Below, piece after piece: positions 41,451 to 50,014 of a stretch of DNA of 64,000 nucleotides. The DNA lies in assembly GCF_000383975.1 (NCBI RefSeq), contig NZ_KB913017.1, positions 1,655,105 to 1,719,104 of the forward strand. Direction: 5' to 3'. Made by a program: the position numbers and the translations under genes. The notes below the pieces were generated by a model that saw only the letters and a program-made list of their open reading frames with translations, did no database searches and was not told the DNA's origin. How positions within the stretch are numbered: the stretch's first letter is position 1; every line of letters begins with the position of its first letter. The stretch comes from Natronorubrum tibetense GA33 (GTDB taxonomy: Archaea; Halobacteriota; Halobacteria; Halobacteriales; Natrialbaceae).

Positions 41451-42398
41451 ATGTCGGACGAGTCGGTGGACGACAGGGATGGTGAGGATCCCGTCGACGA
41501 AGCCGCGGAGCCACGGGAGGCGGACGACGAGCGCCCGCCTTCCGACGAGGATCACGATGGTGAGTCCGATCAACCGGTCGAAACCGACGGTGAGGGCATC
41601 GTCGATCGTCCCGACAGTATCGACGAACCCTCCTACCCCGATCCGGACGACGATGTCGGCGGCATCTCGACGCCGCCGGACGACGAGGAGATGCCGCTGG
41701 CCGACCACATCGAAGAGATGGTGCTCCGGTTCGCGGTCGTCTTGCTCGTCGGCGCGGCCGGGACCTCGATCGGACTGCTGTTCGCCTCGGACGCGATCAG
41801 CTACGTCTGGACGGATATCTTCCCCTACGCGTCCGAAGAGGTGCCGCCGCCGCACGTCTACCACCCGCTCGAGCTATGGCTGACCCGGATCAAGTTCTCG
41901 GCGCTGCTGGGGATTATGGTGGCGCTGCCGGTGTTCGTCTACCAATGTTACCTGTTCATGCGACCGGGGCTCTACCCCCACGAGCGCAAGTACTACCTCG
42001 CGGCGGTGCCGATGAGTGTCGTCCTCGCCGCGCTCGGAATGCTGTTTTCCTACGTGCTCGTGTTGCCGGTGCTCTTCCAGTACTTCACGTTCTACGCCGA
42101 GGGAAGCGCGAACATCGCGTACGCGCTCGGCGAGACGTTCGACCTGGTCATCACGCTGACCGGCTTCCTCGCGATCGTCTTCCAGATTCCGCTGTTCATC
42201 ATGCTCGCGATCATGATGGGCGTGACGACCCGCCGCTGGCTGGCGCAGAAACGGCTGTACTTCTGGGCAGCCTTCTTCGGGCTCTCCTTTATGTTCACCA
42301 TGGACCCGACGATGATGGCTCCCATCCTCGTCGCGCTCACCATGATCCTGCTGTTCGAGGGGACGCTGTTCGTCCTGAAGTGGGTCGGGCGGGAGTGA
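41451..42398 (+). CDS. tatC: Twin-arginine translocase subunit TatCo
   Basis: Single-domain TatC of 315 residues. An acidic, disordered N-terminus of about 85 residues precedes six transmembrane segments. The TatC hallmarks are DHIEEMVLRFAVV near the first helix, PVFVYQCYLFMRPGLYPHERKYY (in two parts) in the cytoplasmic loop, and a C-terminal FTMDPTMMAPILVAL. CCTATAAC at 41418-41425 gives a leaderless start at 41451. It is divergent from TatCt with 142 bases between the starts, so both TatC proteins may be co-regulated. No TatA gene is in the window. Confidence 0.93.
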   Translation: MSDESVDDRDGEDPVDEAAEPREADDERPPSDEDHDGESDQPVETDGEGIVDRPDSIDEPSYPDPDDDVGGISTPPDDEEMPLADHIEEMVLRFAVVLLVGAAGTSIGLLFASDAISYVWTDIFPYASEEVPPPHVYHPLELWLTRIKFSALLGIMVALPVFVYQCYLFMRPGLYPHERKYYLAAVPMSVVLAALGMLFSYVLVLPVLFQYFTFYAEGSANIAYALGETFDLVITLTGFLAIVFQIPLFIMLAIMMGVTTRRWLAQKRLYFWAAFFGLSFMFTMDPTMMAPILVALTMILLFEGTLFVLKWVGRE

Positions 42399-42720
42399 CC
42401 GTCCGATCTCTCGGCGCGTTGCGTTCGACGTTCGATTGTGAGCCGTCGGTCCCGTTATTTCGGTCGACTCGAGCGGACGGGTTCTGGCGCCAGCTATCGG
42501 AGCCACTGAACGTCACTGCAGACTCGATTGCACGAGGGCGTTGCGATCAGTGTGTAATTCGTTTCAGTTGTTGCTGTATCAGCCACCTCTACCGACGAAC
42601 CGTCTCGTGACGCGTGGACGCCCGTTCGGTCGACCGGCGTCGTCCGATACTCCACCGTCCTGATATTCCTCACATCCATCCGTATATTGTTACAATCCCT
42701 TCGTTATCGACTCAAAGAGT

Positions 42721-42744
42721 ATCGTTTGTAAACGATCACCGTTT
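42721..42744. promoter_or_regulatory. Overlapping palindromes upstream of nasA
   Basis: ATCGTTT-GT-AAACGAT (42721-42736) is perfect, and its right arm forms a second inverted repeat, AAACG-ATCAC-CGTTT (42730-42744). They lie about 75-100 bases before the TATA-like box, a plausible activator or repressor site for nitrogen control. Confidence 0.45.
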
Positions 42745-42817
42745 AGTAGATGCATACGTTCCCTATTTTTGTGAACGAGTGCATGATGTCGGGCCAAACT
42801 CTCGGTACTGGGTGTGA

Positions 42818-42824
42818 TTATAAA
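42818..42824 (+). promoter_or_regulatory. TATA-like box and RBS region of nasA
   Basis: TTATAAA predicts a transcript starting near 42847. Unusually for this window, a strong Shine-Dalgarno-like GGGAGGT (42849-42855) then precedes a GTG at 42863; another in-frame GTG at 42854 overlaps it. Confidence 0.5.
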
Positions 42825-42853
42825 CCCCACACCGCGCGGTTCGAGAGCGGGAG

Positions 42854-45034
42854 GTGTCGTCCGTGACGGAGCTCGTCCCGACGACGTGTATGCGCTGTGC
42901 GGTCGGCTGCGGACACGTTCAGCGAGCCGTCGACCAGGGATACGGCCTTGACGTCGTCCGGGGCGACGGTGCCCACCCGACGAACAACGGACTCGCCTGC
43001 CAGCGCGGCATCAGTGAGACCGTCGCTCCCGGCGGCGAGTGGCTGACGCGGCCGCTCGTTCGCCGGGACGGCGAACTGGCCCCGACGACCTGGGAGACTG
43101 CCCTCGAGCGCGCCGCAGAGGGGCTCGATACGGCACTCGAGGACGGCCCGGACAGCGTCTCCGTGCTCGGCAGCGGCCAGCAGACCAACGAAGCGGCCTA
43201 CGCACTCGGCAAACTCGCCCGCGGCGGGTTCGGCACTCGGTACTACGACGCCAACACGACGCTCTGTATGGCGTCGGCCGTCACCGCCTACTACGACGCC
43301 TTCGGCAGCGACGCGCCGCCGCCGACCTACGACGATATTCCCGAAGCGAAAACGCACCTCGTCTGGGGAGCCAACCCCGCGGCCGCCCACCCGGTCATGT
43401 TCCGGTGGATAAATCACTCGGCCCAACAGGACGGCTCCGAACTGATCGTGGTCGACCCCGTCGGGAGTGTGACCAGCAAGGTTGCCGACCACCACGTCCC
43501 CGTCGAACCGGGCGGCGACCTCGACCTCGCCCGCGCGGTCCTCGCCCGCGTCGTCGACACCGACCGCGTCGACGAGGCGTTCGTGGCCGAGGCGACGGAG
43601 GGATTCGACGAACTGCGAGCGCAACTTCCCGACGCCGAGACGGCCGCCGAAGCCGCCGGGGTCTCCCTCGCGGACGTCGACCGGATCGCTGACGCGCTCG
43701 AGGATCCCACGCTCATCTACTGGGGGATGGGGATCAATCAGAGCGTCAACGGGACGGCGGCGTCGGGCGCGTTAATCGATCTCTGTCTCGCGACGGGAAA
43801 CCTCCGCCCCGGCTCCGGTCCGTTCTCGTTGACCGGGCAGGCGAACTCGATGGGCACTCGCATCTGCTCGTCGAAGGGAAGCTGGCCAGGCCAGCGCCCC
43901 TTCACCGACCCCGAACACCGCGAGGTCGTCGCGGACGCCTGGGACGTTCCCGTCTCGCGACTCCCGGACGATACCGGCCCCGGTCCGGTCGGCATCGTCG
44001 ACGCGATCGGCGACGATGTCTCGGCCGTCTACGCCGTTGCGACCAATCCCGTCGCTGGCATGCCCGACGCGACGCAGGTTCGCGAGCGACTCGAGGACGC
44101 CTTCCTCGTCGTCCAGGACGCCTTCCGGAGCGAAACGGCCGAGTTCGCCGATGTCGTCCTGCCGGCAGCGACGTGGGGCGAATCCGAGGGGACGACGACC
44201 AACATGGAACGGACCGTCTCACGCGTGCGCGCTGCGACGGAGACGCCGTCGGGGATCAAGACGGACCTCGAGTTGATCGGCCAGCTCGCCGATCGACTCG
44301 TCCCCGACCTGTTCGACGAACCGCTCGAGCCGAAATCGACCTTCGAGGAGTTGGCGGCGCTGACTGCCGGGACGCCCGCCGACCTCTCGGGAATCGACTA
44401 CGAACGTCTCGAGGCCGAGGTCGCGGTTCGGTGGCCGGTTCCCGAGCCGGACGTCTCGGCCGGCTATCGCTACTACGAGGGACCGCTGGCCGACGGCGGC
44501 GAGAGGACTGACGATGCTGGTACCGGTGCTGGCGAGGCCGACGAATCGTGGTCGTTTCCGACCCCTTCCGGCCGCGCGCAGTTCTCGACGGGCGAGGCTC
44601 GGCCGCTCCCGGAGCCGACCGACGAGCAGTTCCCGCTGACGCTGACGACGGGGCGGCGACCGGACGCCTACAACACGGGCGTTCGCACTCGCGAGGACGA
44701 CCCGCCGACGGCGCGCGTCAGTCCCGCGACCGCCGCGGCGCTCACGGACGAACTCGACGACTGGGAGTCGGCCGCGGACGAGGACGGGGCCGACGACGCC
44801 GCGAAGTACACGCAGGTTGTCTCCCGCCGAGCCTCGGTCACGGCCCGCGTCGAGGCCGACGAGTCGATTCCCGACGGCGTCGTCTGGCTTCCGATCCACC
44901 ACCCCGCCGTCAACGATCTCACCGTTTCGGACGTCGATCCGCGATCGAAGGAGCCGAACTTCAAACAGTGTGCGGTGCGACTCGAGGGGTCTCACGAGCG
45001 GGAGACCAGGGCCGTCACCGAAGTCAGCACCTGA
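42854..45034 (+). CDS. nasA: Assimilatory nitrate reductase (molybdopterin enzyme)
   Basis: Mo-bisMGD oxidoreductase of 726 residues, reducing nitrate to nitrite in the cytoplasm. The N-terminal [4Fe-4S] motif is TTCMRCAVGCGHVQ with the fourth Cys in LACQRG. The catalytic core has GSGQQTNEAAY, WGANPAAAHPV and WGMGINQSVNG, and the C-terminal MopB_CT domain begins at LTLTTGRRPDAYNTG. It closely resembles haloarchaeal NasA. A formate dehydrogenase is less likely because the overall pattern lacks its features. The true start may be the GTG at 42863, which has the better Shine-Dalgarno spacing. No nitrite reductase or nitrate transporter adjoins it. Confidence 0.87.
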   Translation: MSSVTELVPTTCMRCAVGCGHVQRAVDQGYGLDVVRGDGAHPTNNGLACQRGISETVAPGGEWLTRPLVRRDGELAPTTWETALERAAEGLDTALEDGPDSVSVLGSGQQTNEAAYALGKLARGGFGTRYYDANTTLCMASAVTAYYDAFGSDAPPPTYDDIPEAKTHLVWGANPAAAHPVMFRWINHSAQQDGSELIVVDPVGSVTSKVADHHVPVEPGGDLDLARAVLARVVDTDRVDEAFVAEATEGFDELRAQLPDAETAAEAAGVSLADVDRIADALEDPTLIYWGMGINQSVNGTAASGALIDLCLATGNLRPGSGPFSLTGQANSMGTRICSSKGSWPGQRPFTDPEHREVVADAWDVPVSRLPDDTGPGPVGIVDAIGDDVSAVYAVATNPVAGMPDATQVRERLEDAFLVVQDAFRSETAEFADVVLPAATWGESEGTTTNMERTVSRVRAATETPSGIKTDLELIGQLADRLVPDLFDEPLEPKSTFEELAALTAGTPADLSGIDYERLEAEVAVRWPVPEPDVSAGYRYYEGPLADGGERTDDAGTGAGEADESWSFPTPSGRAQFSTGEARPLPEPTDEQFPLTLTTGRRPDAYNTGVRTREDDPPTARVSPATAAALTDELDDWESAADEDGADDAAKYTQVVSRRASVTARVEADESIPDGVVWLPIHHPAVNDLTVSDVDPRSKEPNFKQCAVRLEGSHERETRAVTEVST

Positions 45035-45462
45035 CGGTCCCGCCAACCACGTTGTCTCTGCTCGTATCTCGCGTCGTCTTCGTCGACTAGCGTCTCCGAC
45101 AGACCACCCGTAGCTCGCCGATTATCGAATTGCAGACCGTTCGGTGGCTGCTTAACTCCAGAGGTGTCTCGAGAGGACGGCGACGCCGTCCGGGGCCAGA
45201 CGTTCCGCCAGTGGGTGGCTCTTCGCGGAGAGCGAATCCGCGGCCGCTGCGATGGGCGAAGAATCCGCCGCGCCGTCCGACGACTAGCCGACACTATTTT
45301 CGATCGATTCGCGCCGTCGCTGTTGCTCTGGTGTAGTATTCCAGCGCTGTTGCTCGCCGATTCGGTACGTCGGTACGGCGGTCGCTACTCCGTGTGGGTA
45401 GCGTCTCCGCTGAAAATTGGGTGTTCTCGTCTCCGGTTCGCAACTGCCAGCGCCGTTTCGGC
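45035..45462. other. Gene-free stretch after nasA
   Basis: No frame with domain-like or haloarchaeal codon patterns. Short frames on both strands are Arg-rich shadows. I see no clear hairpin or T-run of note. Confidence 0.45.
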
Positions 45463-45600
45463 TTACCGGGAGAGTTTGCTGACGAGTCGCTCGAGGGCGG
45501 TCGTGAACCCGAGTGTCGGGGTTCCGGGCATGTAGACCGGGACATCGGACTGTTCGGCTGGCTCGGCGACCGTCGGTTCGGTTGGGTCTCTCGTGCTCAT
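45463..45600 (-). CDS. Putative 45-residue protein
   Basis: Short frame with ATG at 45600 and TAA at 45463. The product begins MSTRDPTEPTVAEPAEQSD and ends with a possible helix GFTTALERLVSKLSR. It is acidic first and amphipathic at the end, with haloarchaeal codon choice, and a GTAAATA box (about 45627-45633, minus strand) sits about 29 bases upstream, as for leaderless genes. I do not recognise it. Confidence 0.4.
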   Translation of the reverse strand: MSTRDPTEPTVAEPAEQSDVPVYMPGTPTLGFTTALERLVSKLSR

Positions 45601-45829
45601 ACATCCACTTGGTGCCGGGGGTATTTACGTTCTCGCAAATTTACTTTTCGAATCAGAAATCATCAATCGTTATCGAGTAATATTCACACGGTATTGGGTA
45701 CGTTGGTACGCCGACACTCGGCCGGTCCGAATCGATGGTGACAACGCCGACTGATCGCTCTCGCGGCGGGCGATCCATCGCTCGCTCGAGACGGGCGGAA
45801 ACGGTCGACGACCGAACCGCGCTCGCTCG

Positions 45830-46189
45830 TTACCGGTGCTCGCGCGTTCGCTGGTAGGCGTACTCGAGGGCGTCCTCGAGCGATCCCGGGCCGTCGTAAC
45901 TGGCCGAAAAGAGGTCCATGAACTGGGCTGCGATCCGATCGCAGCGGTTGAAGGTGAGTACGGTTCGGACACGAATCGTTTCGGAGAGGTCGAGACCGGG
46001 GTAGGTCGTCGCCGTCAGGGCGTAGCCGGGGTGGTCCTCCCCGTCCAGCGACGCCGGTGCAACCTTCAGCCGCAGGTCACCAGATTCGTGACGATAGGTC
46101 CGATACTGCATTTCCCGGTCGATGTCGGCCGGGGTGTACGTCCGACACTCTTCCGCGTTCCACTCGAGCGGCACGTCAGCGTCCATCAT
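45830..46189 (-). CDS. Hypothetical protein, haloarchaeal type
   Basis: Protein of 119 residues that I do not recognise. It has alternating strands and helices (VPLEWNAEECRTYTPADI, then RLKVAPASLDGEDHPGYALT) and a C-terminal helix (SLEDALEYAYQRTREHR). It is soluble and acidic with no signal or membrane segment. The start may be the second Met (46186). It stands alone between gene-free stretches. Confidence 0.6.
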   Translation of the reverse strand: MMDADVPLEWNAEECRTYTPADIDREMQYRTYRHESGDLRLKVAPASLDGEDHPGYALTATTYPGLDLSETIRVRTVLTFNRCDRIAAQFMDLFSASYDGPGSLEDALEYAYQRTREHR

Positions 46190-46437
46190 CTAATGGTAGC
46201 CGTCCTAGTGCCACGTCCGTGTCGAAATACGCAATATTCCCGGACGTTGGTGAAGTAATACCACTACTGGTGGGTTTTCTACGGAGAAGACGATTATATT
46301 CTGGAGAACTGTTGGACGAACTCTATCAATTCCGTACGATATCGAAATCGGTTCCGAAAGCAGCGGCGGAACCGTGAGGGAACGCTCACGAATTCGGACG
46401 GATCCGCGGGTGAGCAACCGATGATTCGAGGGCCGGC

Positions 46438-47331
46438 TCAGTCGTCCGTCCGCGACTCCGCGGCGAAGACGTCGTCGACGAGTGGCTCGTCCGTCGCGGA
46501 CTCGCCATCGCTGTCGGCGGTGTCGGCCGCCGGACTCACGCTTCCAGTCCGGTAGCCGTGGAGGTCCAGCGTCACGTGGTCGAACCCAAGCCCTTCGAGT
46601 TCGTCGCGAACCGTTTCGACGAACTCCATCTGGAGCGCCCGCTCGAGTTCGTCGGGAGCGACCTCGATACGCGCGAGGCCGTCGTGGTCGCGGACGCGGA
46701 ACTGGTCGAATCCCCACTGCCGGAGCAGCGCTTCGGCGCGCTCGACGCGGGTGAGTCGCTCCTCGGTCACCTCGAGCCCCGTGGGAATGCGCGAGGAGAG
46801 ACAGGCCATCGAGGGTTTGTCGGCGACCGACAGGCCGTACTGCTCGGCGATCGCGCGTACCTCACCCTTCGAGATGTCGTGTGCCAGCAGCGGCGAGTGA
46901 ACCTCGAGTTCGTCGACCGCCTGGAGTCCGGGTCGGTGGCCCGCGCCGGGATCGTCCGCATTGGTGCCGTCGCAGACGGTCTCGATGTCGAACTCGCGGG
47001 CCGTCTCGAGCATCTCACCGAGGCGCATCGTCCGGCAGTGATAGCAGCGATCGTCGTCGTTCTCGACGAAGGCGTCGCTCTCGAGTTCGGAGAAGGCGAC
47101 GATCTCGTGGCGGATGCCGATTTCCTCGGCGACCCGTCTGGCGTCCTCGAGTTCGGCCTCGGGGAGCGTCTCGCTCCTTGCGGTACAGGCGACCGCGTTC
47201 TCACCGAGGGCGTCGTGAGCGAGTGCGGCCACGACGCTCGAGTCCACTCCGCCGGAGAAGGCGACGAGTACCCCGTCCCGATCCGCGAGATCCGCGCGGG
47301 CGGACTCGAGTTTCGCCTCGACCGTTGTCAT
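46438..47331 (-). CDS. larE: LarE-type ATP-dependent sulfur transferase
   Basis: PP-loop enzyme of 297 residues with AFSGGVDSSVVAAL, C-terminal ADKPSMACLSSRIPTG (site of the sacrificial Cys in LarE) and CYHCRTMRL. LarE adds sulfur from its own Cys to a pyridinium precursor of the nickel-pincer cofactor of lactate racemase; some homologues act in other sulfur transfers. LarA, LarB and LarC are absent from the window, but a nickel/cobalt transporter lies 1.5 kb away. The C-terminal 30 residues are acidic and not conserved. The ATG at 47331 is preferred; the long upstream frame is a shadow. Confidence 0.88.
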   Translation of the reverse strand: MTTVEAKLESARADLADRDGVLVAFSGGVDSSVVAALAHDALGENAVACTARSETLPEAELEDARRVAEEIGIRHEIVAFSELESDAFVENDDDRCYHCRTMRLGEMLETAREFDIETVCDGTNADDPGAGHRPGLQAVDELEVHSPLLAHDISKGEVRAIAEQYGLSVADKPSMACLSSRIPTGLEVTEERLTRVERAEALLRQWGFDQFRVRDHDGLARIEVAPDELERALQMEFVETVRDELEGLGFDHVTLDLHGYRTGSVSPAADTADSDGESATDEPLVDDVFAAESRTDD

Positions 47332-47384
47332 GACCCGTGGTTCGCACTGGACGGGCAAAAGCGCGTTGTCGTCGGATCGCCGAG

Positions 47385-47675
47385 CTAGACGTTCTGTTCG
47401 TGGACTCGATCGAGAATACCGGCATCGGTGATTTCGACGACGCCGGCGTCGTCCAGCACCGCCTGAAACTCGACCGACTCGAAGTACGTGAGCGCCTCCT
47501 CGAGGCGGTCGTCTTCGAGCTCTTGAATCACGAGCAGCGTCGTCGGATCGGCCCGCTTTCGGAAGACCTGGGTGCCACACGAGCCGTGGGCCGCGCGGGC
47601 GTCGGCGTTCGCTTCGTGGTGGGTTTCCCACCGGTCGTAGTCCTCGATGACATGTTCGGCGTAGAGGTGGACCAT
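47385..47675 (-). CDS. Small ABM-like protein
   Basis: Protein of 96 residues resembling a dimeric alpha/beta ferredoxin-like (ABM or DUF1330-type) fold: an N-terminal strand VHLYAEHVIEDYDRWETHH, then TTLLVIQELEDDRLEEALTYF and a C-terminal helix. A single Cys (GSCGT) is present. The function is unknown; such folds act as monooxygenases, isomerases or binding proteins. It lies 53 bases upstream of larE on the same strand, so the two may be co-transcribed. Confidence 0.65.
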   Translation of the reverse strand: MVHLYAEHVIEDYDRWETHHEANADARAAHGSCGTQVFRKRADPTTLLVIQELEDDRLEEALTYFESVEFQAVLDDAGVVEITDAGILDRVHEQNV

Positions 47676-47763
47676 CGACCGTCCCTACGGCTACCGGACG
47701 GAAAAGACCCGCTCGCGGCGCAGTACTCGCTACTCGCTTACCCGTCGTCGACCGCGTTCGATC

Positions 47764-47970
47764 TCAGTCGCGTCTGCTCGAGCCGTCGATCGCCGCCTCG
47801 AGCGCGTCACGAGCAGCGGCCGGCACCTCGTCGGCGGCCATCCGTTCGTCGAACCGCCAGCGGCGAACACTGGCACCGCGAGCAGTCGACGACGCCCGAA
47901 CGCGACCCCACAGTTCCGGTCGGACGCCGAGTGTGAGCGTGACGGCTATTGCAAGGAGCCCACAGCTCAC
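47764..47970 (-). CDS. Doubtful membrane-protein fragment
   Basis: The frame is open with GTG at 47970 (68 residues: one hydrophobic segment then a basic, helical tail ending EAAIDGSSRRD). The same frame continues upstream to an early stop near 48116 with good-looking sequence (RVYCVYVGYLRYLAGTVAGV) but no usable start codon. That suggests a decayed two-helix membrane protein, or a start codon I cannot see. Confidence 0.3.
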   Translation of the reverse strand: MSCGLLAIAVTLTLGVRPELWGRVRASSTARGASVRRWRFDERMAADEVPAAARDALEAAIDGSSRRD

Positions 47971-48152
47971 GGACAGTCCGGTTCCGTCGACACCCGCGAC
48001 CGTTCCGGCGAGGTATCGAAGGTAGCCGACGTAGACGCAATAAACACGTTTTGGTCGGATCGTCTCGAGTCGCGTTCCCTCTCGAGCGACCCGTCTACTG
48101 CACGCCGGACTGTTAAGTCACTGTTCGTGGTAGAACGCCGCCCGAGAACACC

Positions 48153-48722
48153 ATGTCGCTATCAAATCGATTACGACGGCTGCGGTCGACGAGCGAGTCC
48201 AAGGAGGGCCCGGAATCGATGGCCGAGCAGTCGCGAGCGGAACACGCCACCTACGCGGCGATTCGCGGGCTCCAGGCGGGGTTCGTCGCGACGATCATCA
48301 TGACGGCCTTTCGGCTCCCGATCCTGCGGTCGCTGCCCCCGTCGGCGAACTTCTACTCGCAGTACGTCTCCGGCGGCGACCCGGAGGACCATCCGGTCGC
48401 CGGACTGCTCTTGCACTTCGCCTACGGGATTCAGGCGGGGGCCCTCTTTGGCGGGCTGTTCGCGCTTCAGGACGCTGAACGCTCGATCGAACCCGAACAG
48501 CGCGGCATCGTCTGGGGATCGATCTACGGAATGGCCCTCTCCGCGTTTGGCTCACAGATCATGCTGAAGGAGGTACTGGATATTCGACTCGAGGCCGACG
48601 AACTCGCGCTGTTCCACGCCGGTCACCTCATCTACGGACTCTCCCTCGGCGCGTGGGTCGGCTCCCGCACCGAGGGCGTCGAAGACCCGAAGGAGGACTA
48701 CGAGTACGACGACGGCAACTGA
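48153..48722 (+). CDS. Uncharacterised membrane protein (DUF1440/DUF6789-like)
   Basis: Protein of 189 residues. A polar N-terminus of about 38 is followed by four hydrophobic segments (about 40-58, 85-104, 120-140 and 152-170); the first contains AGFVATIIMTAFRLPIL. It resembles a haloarchaeal membrane protein family near DUF1440, with no known activity. The C-terminus is strongly acidic. The nickel/cobalt transporter gene follows on the same strand, after a spacer holding a 19-bp palindrome. Confidence 0.65.
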   Translation: MSLSNRLRRLRSTSESKEGPESMAEQSRAEHATYAAIRGLQAGFVATIIMTAFRLPILRSLPPSANFYSQYVSGGDPEDHPVAGLLLHFAYGIQAGALFGGLFALQDAERSIEPEQRGIVWGSIYGMALSAFGSQIMLKEVLDIRLEADELALFHAGHLIYGLSLGAWVGSRTEGVEDPKEDYEYDDGN

Positions 48723-48803
48723 GTTCACAACCGTTCGCAATCTATCGTGCTTTCTCTAGCAGTTCGGTTCCTCGTCTTACCAACGATTAGCAGTCGTATT
48801 ACG

Positions 48804-48822
48804 ATGACCCGATTCGGGTCAT
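48804..48822. promoter_or_regulatory. 19-bp perfect palindrome before the metal transporter
   Basis: ATGACCCGA-T-TCGGGTCAT (9-bp arms, one-base centre) lies 38 bases before the transporter ATG, just upstream of a GTAAAC promoter-like stretch (about 48830). It is a good candidate operator for a metal-sensing regulator. Confidence 0.5.
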
Positions 48823-48859
48823 AACAACCTGTAAACCTCGAAAGCGATGCAGTTCCGGT

Positions 48860-49711
48860 ATGGAAATTGGGGTCGTTCTCGGCGTCATCGCGATCGGGTT
48901 CATCCACGGGGTGTTGCCGGACCACGGGTGGCCGATCGCGGCGACGTACGCGCTCGACAAGCAGCGTCGGTGGCTCTACGGTTTCCTCGCGGCGCTGATT
49001 CTCGGGGTGGGCCACCTCGTCAGTAGCGTCGTTCTCGTCCTGGCGTACTTTTGGTTCAGTTCCTTCGCCGACTTCGCCGACGGCCCGTGGCTCGGCGTCG
49101 TCGCCGGAACCCTGCTGATCCTGCTCGGCATCCACGAGTATCGCCACGGCGGACACGGACTGGACGATCACGAGCACGCACACGGCGGGCACGATCACAG
49201 TCACGACGGACACGAGCACGCACACGAAGAGCACGCTCACGACGGGCACAGCCATCACACCGACGGCGGGAGCGAAGCGCACTCGGACCACGGGTACGCA
49301 CCCAGTGCTCACGACAGCCACGGACACCACGATCACGACGACGACCGGAGCCTCCTCGAGCGCATCCGAAGCGCCCTCCCGGGCGGCGGCGGCCACCAGC
49401 ACCTCACGGAGAAACACGCCGAGCGCGGACTCCTCGCGCTCGGAACGACCGCACTCGTGCTCGGCTTCGCCCACGAAGAACCGATTCAGATTCTGGCGAT
49501 CTGTAGCGGCGCCGGGACGGAGCTCTGCCTCGAGTTGATGCTCATCTACTCGCTGGCGGTCATCGTCGCGATCATCCTGCCGACGCTGCTGTTGATCGCG
49601 GGGTACGAACACCACCGCAAGCGTATCGAGCGATATACGCCCTATTTGCCGACGATTACGGCCGTCGTGCTGATCGGGATGGGGCTGGCGTTTATTGTCG
49701 GCTTCATTTGA
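48860..49711 (+). CDS. His-rich nickel/cobalt transporter (NicO/RcnA/UreH-like)
   Basis: Protein of 283 residues with six or so hydrophobic segments. The first has HGVLPDHGWPIA, similar to the HxxxxDH metal motif of nickel/cobalt permeases, and a later one has GFAHEEPIQ. Between segments 3 and 4 a loop of about 75 residues is packed with His and Asp (more than 20 His, from about residue 95). It should move Ni2+ or Co2+, either in (for LarE-type cofactors or urease) or out (as RcnA does). Direction cannot be told. A palindromic operator candidate precedes it. Confidence 0.87.
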   Translation: MEIGVVLGVIAIGFIHGVLPDHGWPIAATYALDKQRRWLYGFLAALILGVGHLVSSVVLVLAYFWFSSFADFADGPWLGVVAGTLLILLGIHEYRHGGHGLDDHEHAHGGHDHSHDGHEHAHEEHAHDGHSHHTDGGSEAHSDHGYAPSAHDSHGHHDHDDDRSLLERIRSALPGGGGHQHLTEKHAERGLLALGTTALVLGFAHEEPIQILAICSGAGTELCLELMLIYSLAVIVAIILPTLLLIAGYEHHRKRIERYTPYLPTITAVVLIGMGLAFIVGFI

Positions 49712-49800
49712 GGTTTCTCCCCCGTTCGAGGTGACTCCTACTCAGTTGTCGGAAACCCGACCACGGTTCGAATCGAAGACGAGACACCGTTCTCCAGTTT

Positions 49801-49869
49801 GCACACCCTGTGTGCCAACCTTTTGCTCTGCGCTCCCTCGCTGTCGCTCGGTCGCTCGGCAAAACGTTG
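49801..49869. repeat. Intergenic palindromic repeat region
   Basis: GCACAC-CCT-GTGTGC (49801-49815) is followed by arms CAACCTTTTGC (49816-49826) and GCAAAACGTTG (49859-49869), which pair with one mismatch. The spacer to about 49955 is rich in CTCGCT/GTCGCT units and resembles repeats seen between haloarchaeal genes, some of which are old mobile elements. The gene-free stretch runs 49712-50014. Confidence 0.5.
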
Positions 49870-50014
49870 ATGAAAAGCACTCCTCCCTCCCCTACGGGTC
49901 GGTCGTCGGCCCGCGCGCTTCCTTCGGTCGCTCGCGGTGAGTGCACACTCCTTGCCCTATACTGATCGCAACGCTCACGACTAACCCGAACAGCAAAATC
50001 GCACTCCCGTCCCG

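Larger units (their letters stand above)
42399..42853. other. Gene-free spacer upstream of nasA
   Basis: No believable frame. The part from about 42670 on is AT-rich and looks regulatory: palindromes at 42721-42744 and a TATA-like box at 42818-42824. The remainder shows nothing I can name. Confidence 0.5.

Noticed and set aside
42854-45034. Formate dehydrogenase instead of nitrate reductase
   Set aside because: The N-terminal Cys motif and the overall pattern match haloarchaeal NasA better, with no formate-type partner genes.
49755-49800. GGTTCGAATC-like sequence resembling a tRNA T-arm
   Set aside because: No acceptor stem, anticodon arm or D-arm can be built around it; a chance match.
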